DNA of 64,000 nt from Myxococcales bacterium (GCA_012959805.1 DUCN01000098.1:133646-197645); one strand, 5' to 3'; counted from the first letter of the stretch, positions 51,810 through 61,298 are shown. Made by a program: numbers and translations. Notes: a model not told the origin generated them from the sequence alone.

Positions 51810-51935
51810 GGCGCCGGTCAAGGCTTTTGGGATTCGGCGGGAGGTGCTTGAGCGCGGCGCCGGTCAACGCTTTTGGGATTCGGCGGGAGGTGCTTGAGCG
51901 CGGCGCCGGTCAAGGCTTTTGGGATTCGGCGGGAG
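51810..51935. repeat. 46-bp tandem repeat, about 2.7 copies
   Basis: Copies start at 51810, 51856 and 51902. The unit opens GGCGCCGGTCAAGGCTTTTG and ends GGAGGTGCTTGAGCGC. Copies differ at a single base (AAGG vs AACG at about 51868), so the array is recent or homogenised. It lies between the divergent cinA-type gene and the ferredoxin gene. A GCCGGC-CTT-GCCGGC hairpin follows at about 51950-51964. It could be read through as an ORF, but without start signals. Confidence 0.85.
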
Positions 51936-52006
51936 CGCTACTCGCCGGCCTTGCCGGCTCCCCCCAAGGAACCCTTCTTGTGTGGGTCGAGTAGACTCTG
52001 CTTGTC

Positions 52007-52300
52007 ATGCAATGTGAGATTCGATTTCTGCCCTCCGATCGAACCCTCGAGATTTCGTCGGGTGAAATGACCCTCCTCGAAGCGACTCGCGCCGTCGACT
52101 TGCCCATTGCGAGTGCCTGCGGAGAGAACGGAGCCTGCGCGAGGTGCGGGCTGGAAATCTTGGAAGGCCTAGAGAATCTGGCGGACGAGACCGAGCGGGA
52201 ACGAGTCATAAAAGAACGAAACCGAATCGACCCCGAGCTCCGCCTAGCCTGTCGCGTTCGCCCTCGCGGTCACCTCACCGTTCGCGCGCCCTATTGGTAG
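52007..52300 (+). CDS. [2Fe-2S] ferredoxin
   Basis: A 97-aa plant/adrenodoxin-like ferredoxin. Cluster ligands are in SACGENGACARCGLEILEG (C-x5-C-x2-C) and the fourth in LRLACRV. The short chain without extra domains fits an electron carrier for oxygenases, or the ferredoxin part of Na+-NQR/ASKHA-type proteins (the C-x5-C-x2-C spacing is that type). No oxygenase lies next to it. The minisatellite lies in its upstream region. Confidence 0.88.
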   Translation: MQCEIRFLPSDRTLEISSGEMTLLEATRAVDLPIASACGENGACARCGLEILEGLENLADETERERVIKERNRIDPELRLACRVRPRGHLTVRAPYW

Positions 52301-52371
52301 GCGCTGGTCCGTTTTGTTGACTAGTCGATGAGGTCCTCAGCCTGCAACCCCTTCAGTCGAAAGAATCGGAA

Positions 52372-52770
52372 ATGAGTCCAAGCCCACCAGCTCAAGCAGG
52401 ACTCGTCATTGTGGATCACGGCACCCGCGGCGAAACCGCGAATCGCCCGCTAATCAAGCTGGCTGAGTCATTGGCAGTAGAGCGACCCGATTGGTTAATC
52501 GCCCACGCGCACATGGAACTCGCCGAGCCAGACTTCCCCAGCGCAATCGACGCACTTGTCGAGCGGGGCGCAAAGGAAATTCTCGTTCACCTTCATTTTC
52601 TGGGCGAGGGTTATCACGTTCGAAAAACACTTCCAGCCTTGATCGCCGAAGCCCGGTCGCGACATCCAGAAATTTTGATTCGCGTGACCGATCCACTCGG
52701 AAGGGATCCGCGAATCACAGAGATCGTGCTCAGCCGAATGGACCAAATGGGCGACAGCAGCACCCAGTAA
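52372..52770 (+). CDS. CbiX/SirB-like single-domain chelatase
   Basis: A 132-aa protein of the class II tetrapyrrole chelatase family. The metal-binding His is in VIVDHGTRGE (about 16) and the second site in ILVHLHFLGEGYHVRKT (about 75-91). Short CbiX-S/SirB forms insert Co2+ or Fe2+ into sirohydrochlorin. No cobalamin or sirohaem genes adjoin; the nearest metal-cofactor-like gene is the BtuF-like gene 48 kb away. Convergent with the NUDIX gene (6-bp gap). Confidence 0.82.
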   Translation: MSPSPPAQAGLVIVDHGTRGETANRPLIKLAESLAVERPDWLIAHAHMELAEPDFPSAIDALVERGAKEILVHLHFLGEGYHVRKTLPALIAEARSRHPEILIRVTDPLGRDPRITEIVLSRMDQMGDSSTQ

Positions 52771-52776
52771 CGCGTT

Positions 52777-53349
52777 CTACGCGTTTCTCGATCGCCAGAG
52801 TTCGAAATGATAGAGAGCGGCCACGACCAGAGCGTGATCGATTCCGCCATTTCGCAGAGTCTCGGGAAGCTCGGCCAGAGGCAGCAATTCGACCAGCGTC
52901 TCTTCGGTTGCACTGTTTTGAATCGGAGCAACGAACTCGCAATTCTCGGCAACCAACATATGGCATCGATTCGCAAACAGCGCCGGATTGGGACTGACCG
53001 ACACAAGGCCGGTGAGTCGACCCACCCGATACCCGGTTTCTTCGAGGAGCTCGCGAGCGCCCGCTTCGGCCGGTGACTCACCAGGATCGACCAGGCCGCC
53101 GGGAATCTCGAGCGTCATCGTCCGAGAACCATGCCGCCATTGTCGGACCATGACTAATTCGTCCGCCGCTGTCAGCGCGACGACATTCACCCATTCCGGG
53201 GACTCAATTCGATAGAAAGGATGGGTCTCCTCCGTGGTCGGCGACCGCATCGTGCTTCGGTGGACGTCGAAGACCTTGCAATGCTGAAGATGTTCGTCGG
53301 CGACGACGCGCCAGGGTTGCAGCCTCGCCGGATCAGATTTCTTGCTCAT
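52777..53349 (-). CDS. NUDIX hydrolase, ADP-ribose pyrophosphatase-like
   Basis: A 190-aa hydrolase. The Nudix box is complete: G-G-L-V-D-P-G-E-S then AGARELLEETGY (GX5EX7REUXEEXGU). The N-terminal CKVFDVHRSTMRSP and the helix after the box match ADP-ribose pyrophosphatases (NudF-like). MVRQWRHGSRTMTLEIPGG includes the R-Q-W-R motif that contacts ribose in this group. Divergent from the ClC channel gene with overlapping 5' regions. Confidence 0.88.
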   Translation of the reverse strand: MSKKSDPARLQPWRVVADEHLQHCKVFDVHRSTMRSPTTEETHPFYRIESPEWVNVVALTAADELVMVRQWRHGSRTMTLEIPGGLVDPGESPAEAGARELLEETGYRVGRLTGLVSVSPNPALFANRCHMLVAENCEFVAPIQNSATEETLVELLPLAELPETLRNGGIDHALVVAALYHFELWRSRNA

Positions 53350-53428
53350 GGTGCGAGACTACCACGCAGACCGACACGCAACCGCGAGTGGGCTGCTAAG
53401 CTCGCTCGTCTCATCGAAGGCACCTTTC

Positions 53429-55606
53429 TTGACCGCGACCACGTCTGACAGCACATCGAACGAAAATTCGAACAACTCGACGCGCGACAACTCCCAAAAG
53501 AACCGCGACAACCTCTCCGACAACAGCGAACTTCTCGACCGCGGCGGCCATCTCTTCATGGTCGGTGCTGCGATCGTGGTGGGGCTTGCGGGCGCTGTCG
53601 GGGCAGTGCTTTTCCGCCTCCTGATACGTGCCGTCCAAGCGATCGCGTTTGAAGGTCCCCACGCGCTGTCCGCACTCATCGACGAAGGCATTGCTGCGGA
53701 AGCCAGCGATCCCCTCGAAGCGGCAAGACAACTCGCCTGGTATTGGCGCATTGCAATTCCTGCAATCGGCGGTCTGTTGGTCGGCCCGCTGATCTACTTC
53801 TTTGCCCGAGAAGCGAGGGGGCACGGAATACCGGAAGTGATGAAAGCGGTCGCGATACGCGGCGGAGTCATCCGCGCACGGGTTGTCGGCGTCAAGGCGC
53901 TCGCCTCGGCACTCTCGATTGGGACCGGCGGTTCGGTGGGTCGTGAAGGACCGATCGTTCAGATCGGTTCCGCCTTTGGATCAGCGATTGGACAATGGCT
54001 GAAGCTGAACGCAGCCGGCGTTCGGACCTTGGTTGGCTGCGGTGCAGCCGCGGGTATCTCCGCGACCTTCAATGCACCGATTGCGGGCGCCATCTTCGCG
54101 GCGGAAATCATCGTTGGCGATTTCGCGGTCACACAGTTCACGCCCATCGTCATTAGTTCGGTCGTGGCTTCGGTCGTAACACGTTATGCGATAGGAAACC
54201 ACCCGGCCTTCCTGGTTCCCGACTATGAAATCATCAGCCCCTTCGAACTCCTTCCCTATATGGCGGCGGGCGTCATCGCGGGCATCGTCGCAGTCGCCTT
54301 CATTCGCTCCCTGAATCTCGCCGAAGACTTATTCGACCGGTTCCCAGTGCCCGAATGGTCCCGGGCGGCAGTGGGCGGCGCGATCGTCGGCGTGGTCGCA
54401 ATCTGGCTGCCCAATGTCTATGGCGTTGGTTACACAACGATCTCTGATGCGCTGTCCGGGGCACTCCCGGCAACACTGCTCGCGACTCTGGTACTCGCGA
54501 AAATCTTCGCAACGTCGGTCACGATCGGATCCGGTGGGTCGGGTGGCATCTTCGCGCCCTCATTGTTCATGGGTGCCATGGCGGGCGGCGTCGTCGGCCA
54601 CGTCGTCGATCACTATTTTCCGGGTGCGACCGCATCCTCGGGCGCGTACGCGCTGGTCACGATGGGCGCCGTCGTCGCCGCGACGACCCATGCACCGGTC
54701 TCCGCGATCATCATCATCTTCGAACTGACCCAGACCATCGACATCATTCCCGCCCTGATGACGGCCTGCGTGATCAGCACGCTGGTTTCCCAACTCTTGC
54801 ATCGCGACTCGATCTACACGACAAAACTCCGTCGCCAGGGCATCGACATTTTCGAGACCAAGGATCCGAATGTTCTAAAAGGCCTCTTCGTTAGGGATGT
54901 CATCGTGACGGATCCGGAAGTCGTTCCGGCCTCGGCGGACTTCAAGACCGTGCTCGACCTCGTCGTGCAGAGTTCGCATTCCCAGTTCTATGTCGCCAGT
55001 CCAACTGGTGAACACATAGGCGCCATCTCTCTACTCGAGTTACGTCGACTGATCTACGAACAAGAAAATCTTCAGCATGTTGTGGTCGCCGGAGATCTCG
55101 TGGATCGCTCTCATCCGACGGTGACCGACGATGTCGATCTCTCCGTCGTCATGAAGATCTTCAGCTCCGCCCACGTCGATGAAATTGCGGTCGTCGATGC
55201 GGATGATCGCAAGCGACTGGTCGGAACGGTTCGCGAAAAAGATGTCATCGAAGCGAGCAATCGGGAACAGCTGCGCCGTGATCTCGCCGGCGGATTTCAT
55301 ACCAGCGTAAGCGCCGCGGGCAGCGGGCAAACCGTCGACCTTGGTGACGGCTACCAGCTCCGCGAAATCCTGGCGCCGCCTCATGTAACGGGCCGATCGC
55401 TGCGGCAACTGACACTGCGTGAGCGCGTCGGTGTTCAGGTCTTGCTAGTTCGCTCGCGCAAACCCGAAGGCGGACGACATCTCCGAGTTCCCCACGGCGG
55501 AGACGTGCTGATCGAGGGTGACACGGTCATCGTCGCCGGGACCAAAGAGGCCCTCGATATGCTCGATGCGTTGGGCGCCCAACCACCACCGGATACCGAC
55601 GACTAA
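53429..55606 (+). CDS. ClC chloride channel/antiporter with CBS pair and TrkA-C-like tail
   Basis: A 725-aa membrane protein. The ClC core (about residues 40-445) has the anion-selectivity motifs GHGIPEV, GTGGSVGREGPIVQIG (with the gating Glu) and GSGGSGGIFAPSLFMG. A CBS pair follows (about 460-600: VIVTDPEVVPASADFKTVLD; LVDRSHPTVTDDVDLSVVMK), then a TrkA-C-like domain (REILAPPHVTGRSLRQL to GDTVIVAGTKEALDML). CBS and TrkA-C suggest nucleotide or ion gating. Start chosen as TTG 53429 with GAAGG upstream; earlier in-frame codons overlap the divergent NUDIX start. Confidence 0.9.
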   Translation: MTATTSDSTSNENSNNSTRDNSQKNRDNLSDNSELLDRGGHLFMVGAAIVVGLAGAVGAVLFRLLIRAVQAIAFEGPHALSALIDEGIAAEASDPLEAARQLAWYWRIAIPAIGGLLVGPLIYFFAREARGHGIPEVMKAVAIRGGVIRARVVGVKALASALSIGTGGSVGREGPIVQIGSAFGSAIGQWLKLNAAGVRTLVGCGAAAGISATFNAPIAGAIFAAEIIVGDFAVTQFTPIVISSVVASVVTRYAIGNHPAFLVPDYEIISPFELLPYMAAGVIAGIVAVAFIRSLNLAEDLFDRFPVPEWSRAAVGGAIVGVVAIWLPNVYGVGYTTISDALSGALPATLLATLVLAKIFATSVTIGSGGSGGIFAPSLFMGAMAGGVVGHVVDHYFPGATASSGAYALVTMGAVVAATTHAPVSAIIIIFELTQTIDIIPALMTACVISTLVSQLLHRDSIYTTKLRRQGIDIFETKDPNVLKGLFVRDVIVTDPEVVPASADFKTVLDLVVQSSHSQFYVASPTGEHIGAISLLELRRLIYEQENLQHVVVAGDLVDRSHPTVTDDVDLSVVMKIFSSAHVDEIAVVDADDRKRLVGTVREKDVIEASNREQLRRDLAGGFHTSVSAAGSGQTVDLGDGYQLREILAPPHVTGRSLRQLTLRERVGVQVLLVRSRKPEGGRHLRVPHGGDVLIEGDTVIVAGTKEALDMLDALGAQPPPDTDD

Positions 55607-55682
55607 CAATTACTTCGTCGCGGACAGTTCAAGGTTTCGGCGCAAACGAATTGGAAGTCGCCGCGCGTCCTGGGTCGGGCGC

Positions 55683-56321
55683 TTACCCTCGATCGCCCAA
55701 GACGATCCGAACGCCGGTTGCTCCGGGAGCAAGTGAAGACAGCGTCGGGCTTGAAATGTCTTCCGGCCCGCGCGTCATCGCGTTGCCGTCTGCATCCAAT
55801 CGCGCGGAGATTGAGATCTCCCCCTCGAAGCGCATGCTCGGGATCATCACGTTGCCCGGGCCGATACTGAAGGCATAGGGAAAGGTCGGGGCCGCAATCC
55901 GAAGCACCGCCAGGGGTGGACCGCCGGTCGTGCCCTGGGGTCGTGCAATCACGAAGAGTATGGCGCCAGCTGGCGCGGCGGAGGCCAATTCCGAAGACAA
56001 CTCGACTCGGCCCTCGATGGGAGCCGCGCCGCTCGCCGCCGAAGTCGCCGAACCTTCCGCGCGACTCGGTGGCAACGCTGTCCGGTCCGGTGCCCGGGAG
56101 TTGTTCGCGAGATCGGGATTCTCAGCGCTGCTGGGCGGCGGTCCAGGGAAGATTCGTGTGAGGTCTGGTGCGCTGGCTTCTTCCCCGGGCTGATAGGGCT
56201 CGATATTTCGATCACATCCCAGGGTCAGTGCCAGGATCATGGCGATGAGCGTAGTGACTAGGCCACGACTGTGACCTGCGAAACGATGCGAAGTACAAAA
56301 TCGAGACTGAGTCTCATGCAC
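55683..56321 (-). CDS. Lipoprotein with CcmI C-terminal-like domain
   Basis: A 212-aa precursor (start uncertain). Signal-like helix and lipobox are TTLIAMILALTLGCDRN; the mature part starts with a Pro/Ser linker. The C-terminal ~100 residues match the periplasmic C-domain of cytochrome c biogenesis protein CcmI: EGRVELSSELASAAPAGAIL, VIARPQGTTGGPPLAVLRIA, then NVMIPSMRFEGEISISARLD and SLAPGATGVRIVLGD. In CcmI this domain helps present apocytochrome c to haem lyase. Here it is detached from the TPR membrane part, and no ccm genes lie nearby. The long ORF upstream of the lipobox is unlikely to be translated. Confidence 0.65.
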   Translation of the reverse strand: MHETQSRFCTSHRFAGHSRGLVTTLIAMILALTLGCDRNIEPYQPGEEASAPDLTRIFPGPPPSSAENPDLANNSRAPDRTALPPSRAEGSATSAASGAAPIEGRVELSSELASAAPAGAILFVIARPQGTTGGPPLAVLRIAAPTFPYAFSIGPGNVMIPSMRFEGEISISARLDADGNAMTRGPEDISSPTLSSLAPGATGVRIVLGDRG

Positions 56322-56660
56322 GGCCAAGCAATCGAAAGAGGCTGTCAAGAGTTCGTGCGCTGAGTCGAAGGACGGATCCGGCATGACGGGCACGTTAGCG
56401 CGAGACCGCGCTCCCACCATCGCCGCGTCGTCGTTCCCCCATCCGGGGAGCGCGTCGATGGGTCGAATCGTCGGCTGTGAGCGAATGACGGCTCTCGCTC
56501 TCCGGCGCCGACTGCCGCAGTCCTGCAATCCTTCACGAAATCCTCCGTGCCCTCCTCGCTCCCCCGGTCGCTCCTTCTGTTTCGCCACCCAAGTCCGCAC
56601 GAGACGATTGAGTCGTGAGGCCAGCGTGATACGATGACACAGGCACTGCTTGTTCGCTGA

Positions 56661-56776
56661 TTGCCTAGGGGTGGTCGCCGCTCACTCGAGTGTCGACCTG
56701 AGAGCAGACCCTTCGAACCTGATCTCGTACGGAGCCGCGTGGAAATCCACGCAGCGTACGCGCGCTAGGGAAGGCC
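56661..56776 (+). promoter_or_regulatory. TPP riboswitch (thi box) controlling thiC
   Basis: Conserved elements are in order: CTAGGGGTG at 56665-56673, CTGAGA at 56698-56703, ACCCTTCGAACCTGATCT at about 56708-56725 and GCGCTAGGGAAGG at about 56762-56774. P1 pairs GCCT (56663) with AGGC (56772). P3 contains the palindrome CACTCGAGTG. The P5 loop is replaced by a longer arm (CGTACG/CGTACG stem capped by GCGTGG-AAAT-CCACGC). The start codon is only 8 nt after the 3' end and AGGGAAGG overlaps its ribosome site, so TPP binding should block translation. Confidence 0.85.
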
Positions 56777-56782
56777 TACACC

Positions 56783-58693
56783 ATGACCACCCATACGACC
56801 GGTTCCGCCAACACCAACACCAACCAGAACGCCGAATCGACCGCCTCCTCGGACCCGATCGAACTTCAGACGAAATTTGGATTGCCGGCACTTGGCAATA
56901 ACCCCTCGTCTGCGAAGAACGGCACGTCACCGGGCAGCTTTGCGAATCCCCCGGACATCGGTGGTGTCCGCGCCTTCTCCTCGCCAGACACGCCCGGAAT
57001 GCCGGCGCCCTCGGACAAGACGGCCTGGGATTTCATGCCCCCGGACTGGCGAGAGCTGTCGGACGGCGAGCGCCTCGCCACTTCGGTCCGGCCGGATCTG
57101 GCTCCGGCAAACGCCTATGCCTTCATGCCACCGGAAGGTTTCGATCCCATCACTCAGCTTGAGAGCGCCCGCATGGGCATCGTCACAAAAGCGATGAAGC
57201 GAGTCGCCGAGCGTGAAGAACATCTCAGCCCCGAAGAAATCCGCGATGAGATTGCCGCCGGGCGGATGGTGATTCCAGCCAATCGTGTTCATCTCGAAAA
57301 TGGTCTCGACCCGATGGCCATCGGTCGCGCGAGCAAGACCAAGGTCAACGCGAACATGGGTGCGTCGCCAATCTCGAGCGGCACCCACGAAGAGATCGAG
57401 AAACTCGAATGGGCCCAGCGCTGGGAAGCCGATACCGTGATGGATCTCTCGACCGGCGGCGATGTCAACGCGACCCGCGTCGCCATCTGCAAGGCATCGA
57501 CAGTTCCGATCGGGACGGTGCCCATCTACTCGATGATTCTGGATCGCAAAATCGAAGATCTCGATGCCATGACCGTGCTCGATCGACTCGAAGAGCAGGC
57601 ACAGCAGGGCGTCGACTACTTTACGATCCATGCGGGCGTTCGGCGCGAACACTTGCCCTTCGTCTCGAAGCGACTGATCGGAATCGTGAGTCGTGGCGGC
57701 TCCTTACTCGCCAAGTGGATGATTCATCACGAGCAAGAAAACCTGATGTCCCAGATCTGGGACGATATATGCGAACTTGTTCGCCGATACGATGTGACGT
57801 TCTCGATCGGTGACGGGTTGCGTCCCGGCGGCCTCGCGGACGCGACGGATCTCGCACAACTCGGGGAACTCCAGGCGCTCGGGGAACTCACCGAGCGCGC
57901 CTGGCGCCACGGTTGTCAGGTCATGATCGAAGGCCCGGGACACGTTCCCTTCGATCAGATCGAGTTCAACATGAAGCTCCAGAGACGGCTCTGCCACGGT
58001 GCGCCGTTCTATGTGCTCGGCCCCCTCGTGACGGACATCTTCCCGGGCTACGACCACATTACGAGCGCGATCGGTGCAACCGCTGCCGCGTATCATGGCG
58101 CCTCGATGCTTTGTTATGTCACGCCGAAAGAACATCTCGGGCTTCCCAAGAAGGACGACGTCAAGCAGGGTTGTGTCGCCTATCGAATCGCCGCGCATGC
58201 CGCAGACGTGGCGCTGGGAATTCCCGGGGCCCGCGACCGAGACGATGAACTTACGAAGGCTCGGGCAGCACTCAACTGGCAGAAGCATTTCGAACTTTCA
58301 TTCGATCCAGATCTCGCCCGCGCTTACCATGACGAAGACCTCGACGTGGACACGGATTTCTGTGCCATGTGCGGCCATGATTGGTGCTCGGTCCGCATCA
58401 GCAAAGAGATCTCAATCTTCGTGTCGGGCAAGGACGAATCCTACCAATGGGACAAGCCGAAGGTCTCGGCGGCGCTCAATCCGGCGCAGCGTGAAATTCT
58501 CGCCAAGCGCGGCGTTCTCTCACCCGAGGAAATTCATCGGCTCGCCTCGAAGACCCAGGAATCCATGGGCCTCGAAGGTCGCAAGGCCGCCTGCCATAGT
58601 GATCTCATGGATGACGACACGGCCCAACATCTTCAGAACGAGAGACTCGATCCCGAAACGCTCGAGCCCGAGAGCGGTCCGGCGCACTCCTGA
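56783..58693 (+). CDS. thiC: Phosphomethylpyrimidine synthase
   Basis: A 636-aa radical-SAM enzyme that rearranges aminoimidazole ribotide to HMP-phosphate, the thiamin pyrimidine. The C-terminal 4Fe-4S motif is CAMCGHDWC (Cys 527, 530, 535), unique to ThiC. Core barrel motifs include [26 protein letters not shown] and [16 protein letters not shown]. Expression is controlled by the TPP riboswitch just upstream. No other thiamin gene is in the window. Full-length by family standard. Confidence 0.96.
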   Translation: MTTHTTGSANTNTNQNAESTASSDPIELQTKFGLPALGNNPSSAKNGTSPGSFANPPDIGGVRAFSSPDTPGMPAPSDKTAWDFMPPDWRELSDGERLATSVRPDLAPANAYAFMPPEGFDPITQLESARMGIVTKAMKRVAEREEHLSPEEIRDEIAAGRMVIPANRVHLENGLDPMAIGRASKTKVNANMGASPISSGTHEEIEKLEWAQRWEADTVMDLSTGGDVNATRVAICKASTVPIGTVPIYSMILDRKIEDLDAMTVLDRLEEQAQQGVDYFTIHAGVRREHLPFVSKRLIGIVSRGGSLLAKWMIHHEQENLMSQIWDDICELVRRYDVTFSIGDGLRPGGLADATDLAQLGELQALGELTERAWRHGCQVMIEGPGHVPFDQIEFNMKLQRRLCHGAPFYVLGPLVTDIFPGYDHITSAIGATAAAYHGASMLCYVTPKEHLGLPKKDDVKQGCVAYRIAAHAADVALGIPGARDRDDELTKARAALNWQKHFELSFDPDLARAYHDEDLDVDTDFCAMCGHDWCSVRISKEISIFVSGKDESYQWDKPKVSAALNPAQREILAKRGVLSPEEIHRLASKTQESMGLEGRKAACHSDLMDDDTAQHLQNERLDPETLEPESGPAHS

Positions 58694-58790
58694 CCAGGAC
58701 GGACCGAAAGGCGATCATGGGGTCCAACCGGGACCACTCACATCGTGCACACTTCCGAACCTGAAAGCATTCGCTGGAGGCCATCACAGC

Positions 58791-59255
58791 TTGTTCTCGC
58801 AATCGATTCTTCGCCTGGGCCTCTGGACGAGCCTCGGAGTGTGGGTGGGATCCTGGGGATTCTTCGCCTTCGTCGTCTCGCGCATCGCATTTCAGGTTCT
58901 TCCCGGCGATGTCGCCGGAGACCTGGCCGGCCGGTTGCTCGGCGTTCTTCATTTTGGAGGGGCACTGGCAGGGTTCGTCGCTGCCGGATGTGCCTTCGGG
59001 CTCGGCCGGCGCGGATGGGTGATCATACTCCCGCTGCTTTTGGCCCTCATCTGTGTTTTCAACGAACTCTGGGTGGCACCAGAAGTCGCCCTTGTTCGGC
59101 CAAGCACCCTCGGCCCGGCAAGCACCGAGGCCACCGCCAATCGATTCCGTATTCTTCATCGACTCTCGCTCGGACTTTTCCTAGCCATCCACGTCGCGAC
59201 GGTCGCGCTGCTCATTCGGCACGCGCGCTTGGACTCACGCGAGTTGGCTGACTAG
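58791..59255 (+). CDS. DUF4149/TMEM205-like membrane protein
   Basis: A 154-aa protein with four transmembrane helices. LGLWTSLGVWVGSWGFFAFV, a loop VSRIAFQVLPGDVAGDLAGR LLG and a second helix fit the DUF4149 pattern of unknown function. TTG at 58791 is preceded by TGGAGG about 10 nt upstream; longer ORFs extend back into thiC and are shadows. 97 bp after thiC; may be co-transcribed. Confidence 0.65.
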   Translation: MFSQSILRLGLWTSLGVWVGSWGFFAFVVSRIAFQVLPGDVAGDLAGRLLGVLHFGGALAGFVAAGCAFGLGRRGWVIILPLLLALICVFNELWVAPEVALVRPSTLGPASTEATANRFRILHRLSLGLFLAIHVATVALLIRHARLDSRELAD

Positions 59256-59431
59256 CCGGAGGCGTAAACGCCGAGCTTTCACCGGCGACCACCACCGTAA
59301 ACACTTTAAATTGCGAGAAAAATCAATAGCCGCGCAGGGTGGCTTGTTGTATCCTAGGCGCCCGCTTAGGATTTCCGTTGCAAATTCAATGACTTGCAGG
59401 ATAGATCGCGAGTGATGGCGAAGCGACAGCA

Positions 59432-59453
59432 CGCCTCACGATCGCCTCACGAT
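59432..59453. repeat. 11-bp tandem duplication in an intergenic region
   Basis: CGCCTCACGAT occurs twice in a row and is followed by a third partial CGCC. It lies in the 312-bp gap (59256-59567) before the 72-aa acidic-protein gene; the rest of the gap holds CTGACTGACTGA-like tetramer repeats near 59515-59530 and probably the promoter. Confidence 0.7.
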
Positions 59454-59567
59454 CGCCCAACAGTCGGCCAACGGATCTGTAAGCGAACAAGTGCCCGGCT
59501 GACGAATGGCTGACGACTGACTGACTGATTTGTCGCTCTGTGGCGATGGCCAAGGAATTGGAAGACG

Positions 59568-59786
59568 ATGACCGATATCAAAATCAAGCTCGCGATCGAA
59601 TTCTCCATCGCGGAGAGCGACTTGGAAGATGGACTGGCTGAATACGATGAACTCAGTGTCGATAGCCTGATCCGCCAGATCCTCGACAAATCAATCGCGG
59701 TCGACGATATCGCTTGCACGATCGTGGAAGGTCCAAACAACCTCGAAGAAGTCGATGAACTGCGTACAGCTTCCGCTGCAGGTTAG
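59568..59786 (+). CDS. Small acidic protein of unknown function (72 aa)
   Basis: ATG 59568 follows TGGAAG about 7 nt upstream. The sequence starts MTDIKIKLAIEFSIAESDLE, then acidic helices (DGLAEYDELSVDSLIRQILD) and a Cys (IACTIVEG). Net charge is strongly negative. No family recognised. Same size class as the other orphan acidic protein at 11.6 kb, but the two do not look homologous. Confidence 0.6.
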   Translation: MTDIKIKLAIEFSIAESDLEDGLAEYDELSVDSLIRQILDKSIAVDDIACTIVEGPNNLEEVDELRTASAAG

Positions 59787-59983
59787 CCGGGTAGCCACTT
59801 AGACCGACCGATCACGCGCGGCGGTCCATCCCATCTTCCTGGCCGCCCGCCCTACCCCTTACGTTCCCAGAACGCCATCCATGTCGCTTCCTATTTTTCG
59901 GCGGCGACGGCGGGGGCTTCCGGGCCGTGCCAGCTCGGCACACGCCGAGTGCACGCAATGCTACCGCCACGCCGTGCAATGGC

Positions 59984-60493
59984 TCATCCGAATAGTTCAA
60001 GTTGGCCAACAACCACCGCCTTGCTCGGCGACGACTCCGGCGCAGTCGTCGCTCCGCTCCTTCGGGCCTTCGGCCTCGTAGCTCTCGCGGTTTCGGAAGT
60101 CCCGTGCACAGACTCGCCGCGTGCGGCAGGCGCGATGGATACTCCGTCCGCGATCCGCTTCACGATGCCCGGTTGATAGATTCGCTCGCGTCTTGCCCAC
60201 CCGAGAATCTCAGCGTAGAGATCCTGGAAACGTTGCCCGTGATTGAAATGCCGAAGGTGGGCCAGTTCATGGCAGAGCGTGTTCACAAGACTCGAATATT
60301 TGAGCGGCTTGCCTGAAGTCGCATGTCGAAGCCGAACCCGAATCGTGCCATCGGAATAGCAAACACCGTATCGCCGCTTTACGTTTGCATGCTCCGCTTC
60401 GAGCACGCGGTATTCGAGCCGAAAGCGAGCACAGATCCGCAGCGCATCCTGTTCCAGACGGTCCAGAAGTGCTTTCTTGGTGCGACGGTCCAT
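59984..60493 (-). CDS. YgjP/SprT-type zinc metallopeptidase
   Basis: A 169-aa protein with the gluzincin motif HELAHLRHFNHGQRF: HExxH with a third ligand His or Glu further on, as in YgjP-like M48-type and SprT families. The N-terminal half (VKRRYGVCYSDGTIRVRLRH) matches the family's substrate-side strands. The C-terminal 50 residues are Ala/Ser/Arg-rich and look disordered, ending in VVGQLELFG. Divergent from the Lon-N gene. Confidence 0.78.
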   Translation of the reverse strand: MDRRTKKALLDRLEQDALRICARFRLEYRVLEAEHANVKRRYGVCYSDGTIRVRLRHATSGKPLKYSSLVNTLCHELAHLRHFNHGQRFQDLYAEILGWARRERIYQPGIVKRIADGVSIAPAARGESVHGTSETARATRPKARRSGATTAPESSPSKAVVVGQLELFG

Positions 60494-60623
60494 TCACACC
60501 CCCCAGTTTGAGAGCCCAATCGCAGTCCTCGCGCGCGAACGCGTGGAACCATTGCGAGATTGTCGGGATGTTCTCGGATCCCGTCAACGGCAAGACGGCG
60601 TCCTGCGGCTATTCTTGCAGGGC

Positions 60624-61298
60624 ATGGAACGGATCGAATTCCTACCTCTTTTTCCCCTGGCCGATGTCGTATTGTTCCCGGAAGTCTCCGTACCGCTGCG
60701 ACTCTTCGAGCCACGCTATGTCGAGATGATTCGGGCCGCGCTCGAAGGCGCGAACCAGATCGGGATGGTCACCATTCGTCCGGAAGGACTCCCCGATATG
60801 GCGGGGGATCCGCCTATCTTCGAGATCGGTTGTCTGGGCCAGATCACGCAATCGCAAGAACAGCCCGACGGCACTTTTCAGATTCTGCTTCTCGGGCTTC
60901 GCCGCTTCCGCGTCCTGCAAGAAGACCCACGTGGGGACCGCCGACTCTATCGCTCGGCGCAGGTCGAGTTGTTGAAGGATTCCTGGCCCTCGGGAGCCGA
61001 AGAACAAGTACTGATCGAAGGGCAGCGCACCGAACTGTTTGCGCTTCTCGAACAATTCGTTCGACGACTCGACTCTACAGAAACCGGAGAGCATTTCATC
61101 GACGTCTTCAATCGTCTCGAGCCCGCGCATCTCATCAATGCGCTTTCTCAGTCCATCGCCCTCGATCCCCTTGAACGACAACAACTTCTTGAGGCCGATG
61201 GCATCGCCAGTCGCTTCCAAATAATGTGTGAATTGTTGCGGTTCCGGTTGGCGGAACTCGCAGCGGGCAATCGAAATCCGACGGCTTTGCCGAATTGA
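60624..61298 (+). CDS. Stand-alone Lon N-terminal (LonN/LAN) substrate-binding domain protein
   Basis: A 224-aa protein equivalent to the N-terminal domain of Lon protease: LPLFPLADVVLFPEVSVPLR LFEPRYVEMI, then GCLGQITQSQEQPDGTFQIL and a helical C-terminal part LLEADGIASRFQIMCELLRF. AAA+ and protease domains are absent, as in YcaM-like or PUA-like Lon-substrate-domain proteins. Start at 60624 has a weak ribosome site (GCAGGGC). Upstream frame extends into the divergent peptidase gene and is not credible. Confidence 0.8.
   Translation: MERIEFLPLFPLADVVLFPEVSVPLRLFEPRYVEMIRAALEGANQIGMVTIRPEGLPDMAGDPPIFEIGCLGQITQSQEQPDGTFQILLLGLRRFRVLQEDPRGDRRLYRSAQVELLKDSWPSGAEEQVLIEGQRTELFALLEQFVRRLDSTETGEHFIDVFNRLEPAHLINALSQSIALDPLERQQLLEADGIASRFQIMCELLRFRLAELAAGNRNPTALPN

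Noticed and set aside
51743..51994. 83-codon ORF across the minisatellite.
   Set aside because: It is an open frame created by the repeat; no ribosome site and repeat-derived amino acids only.
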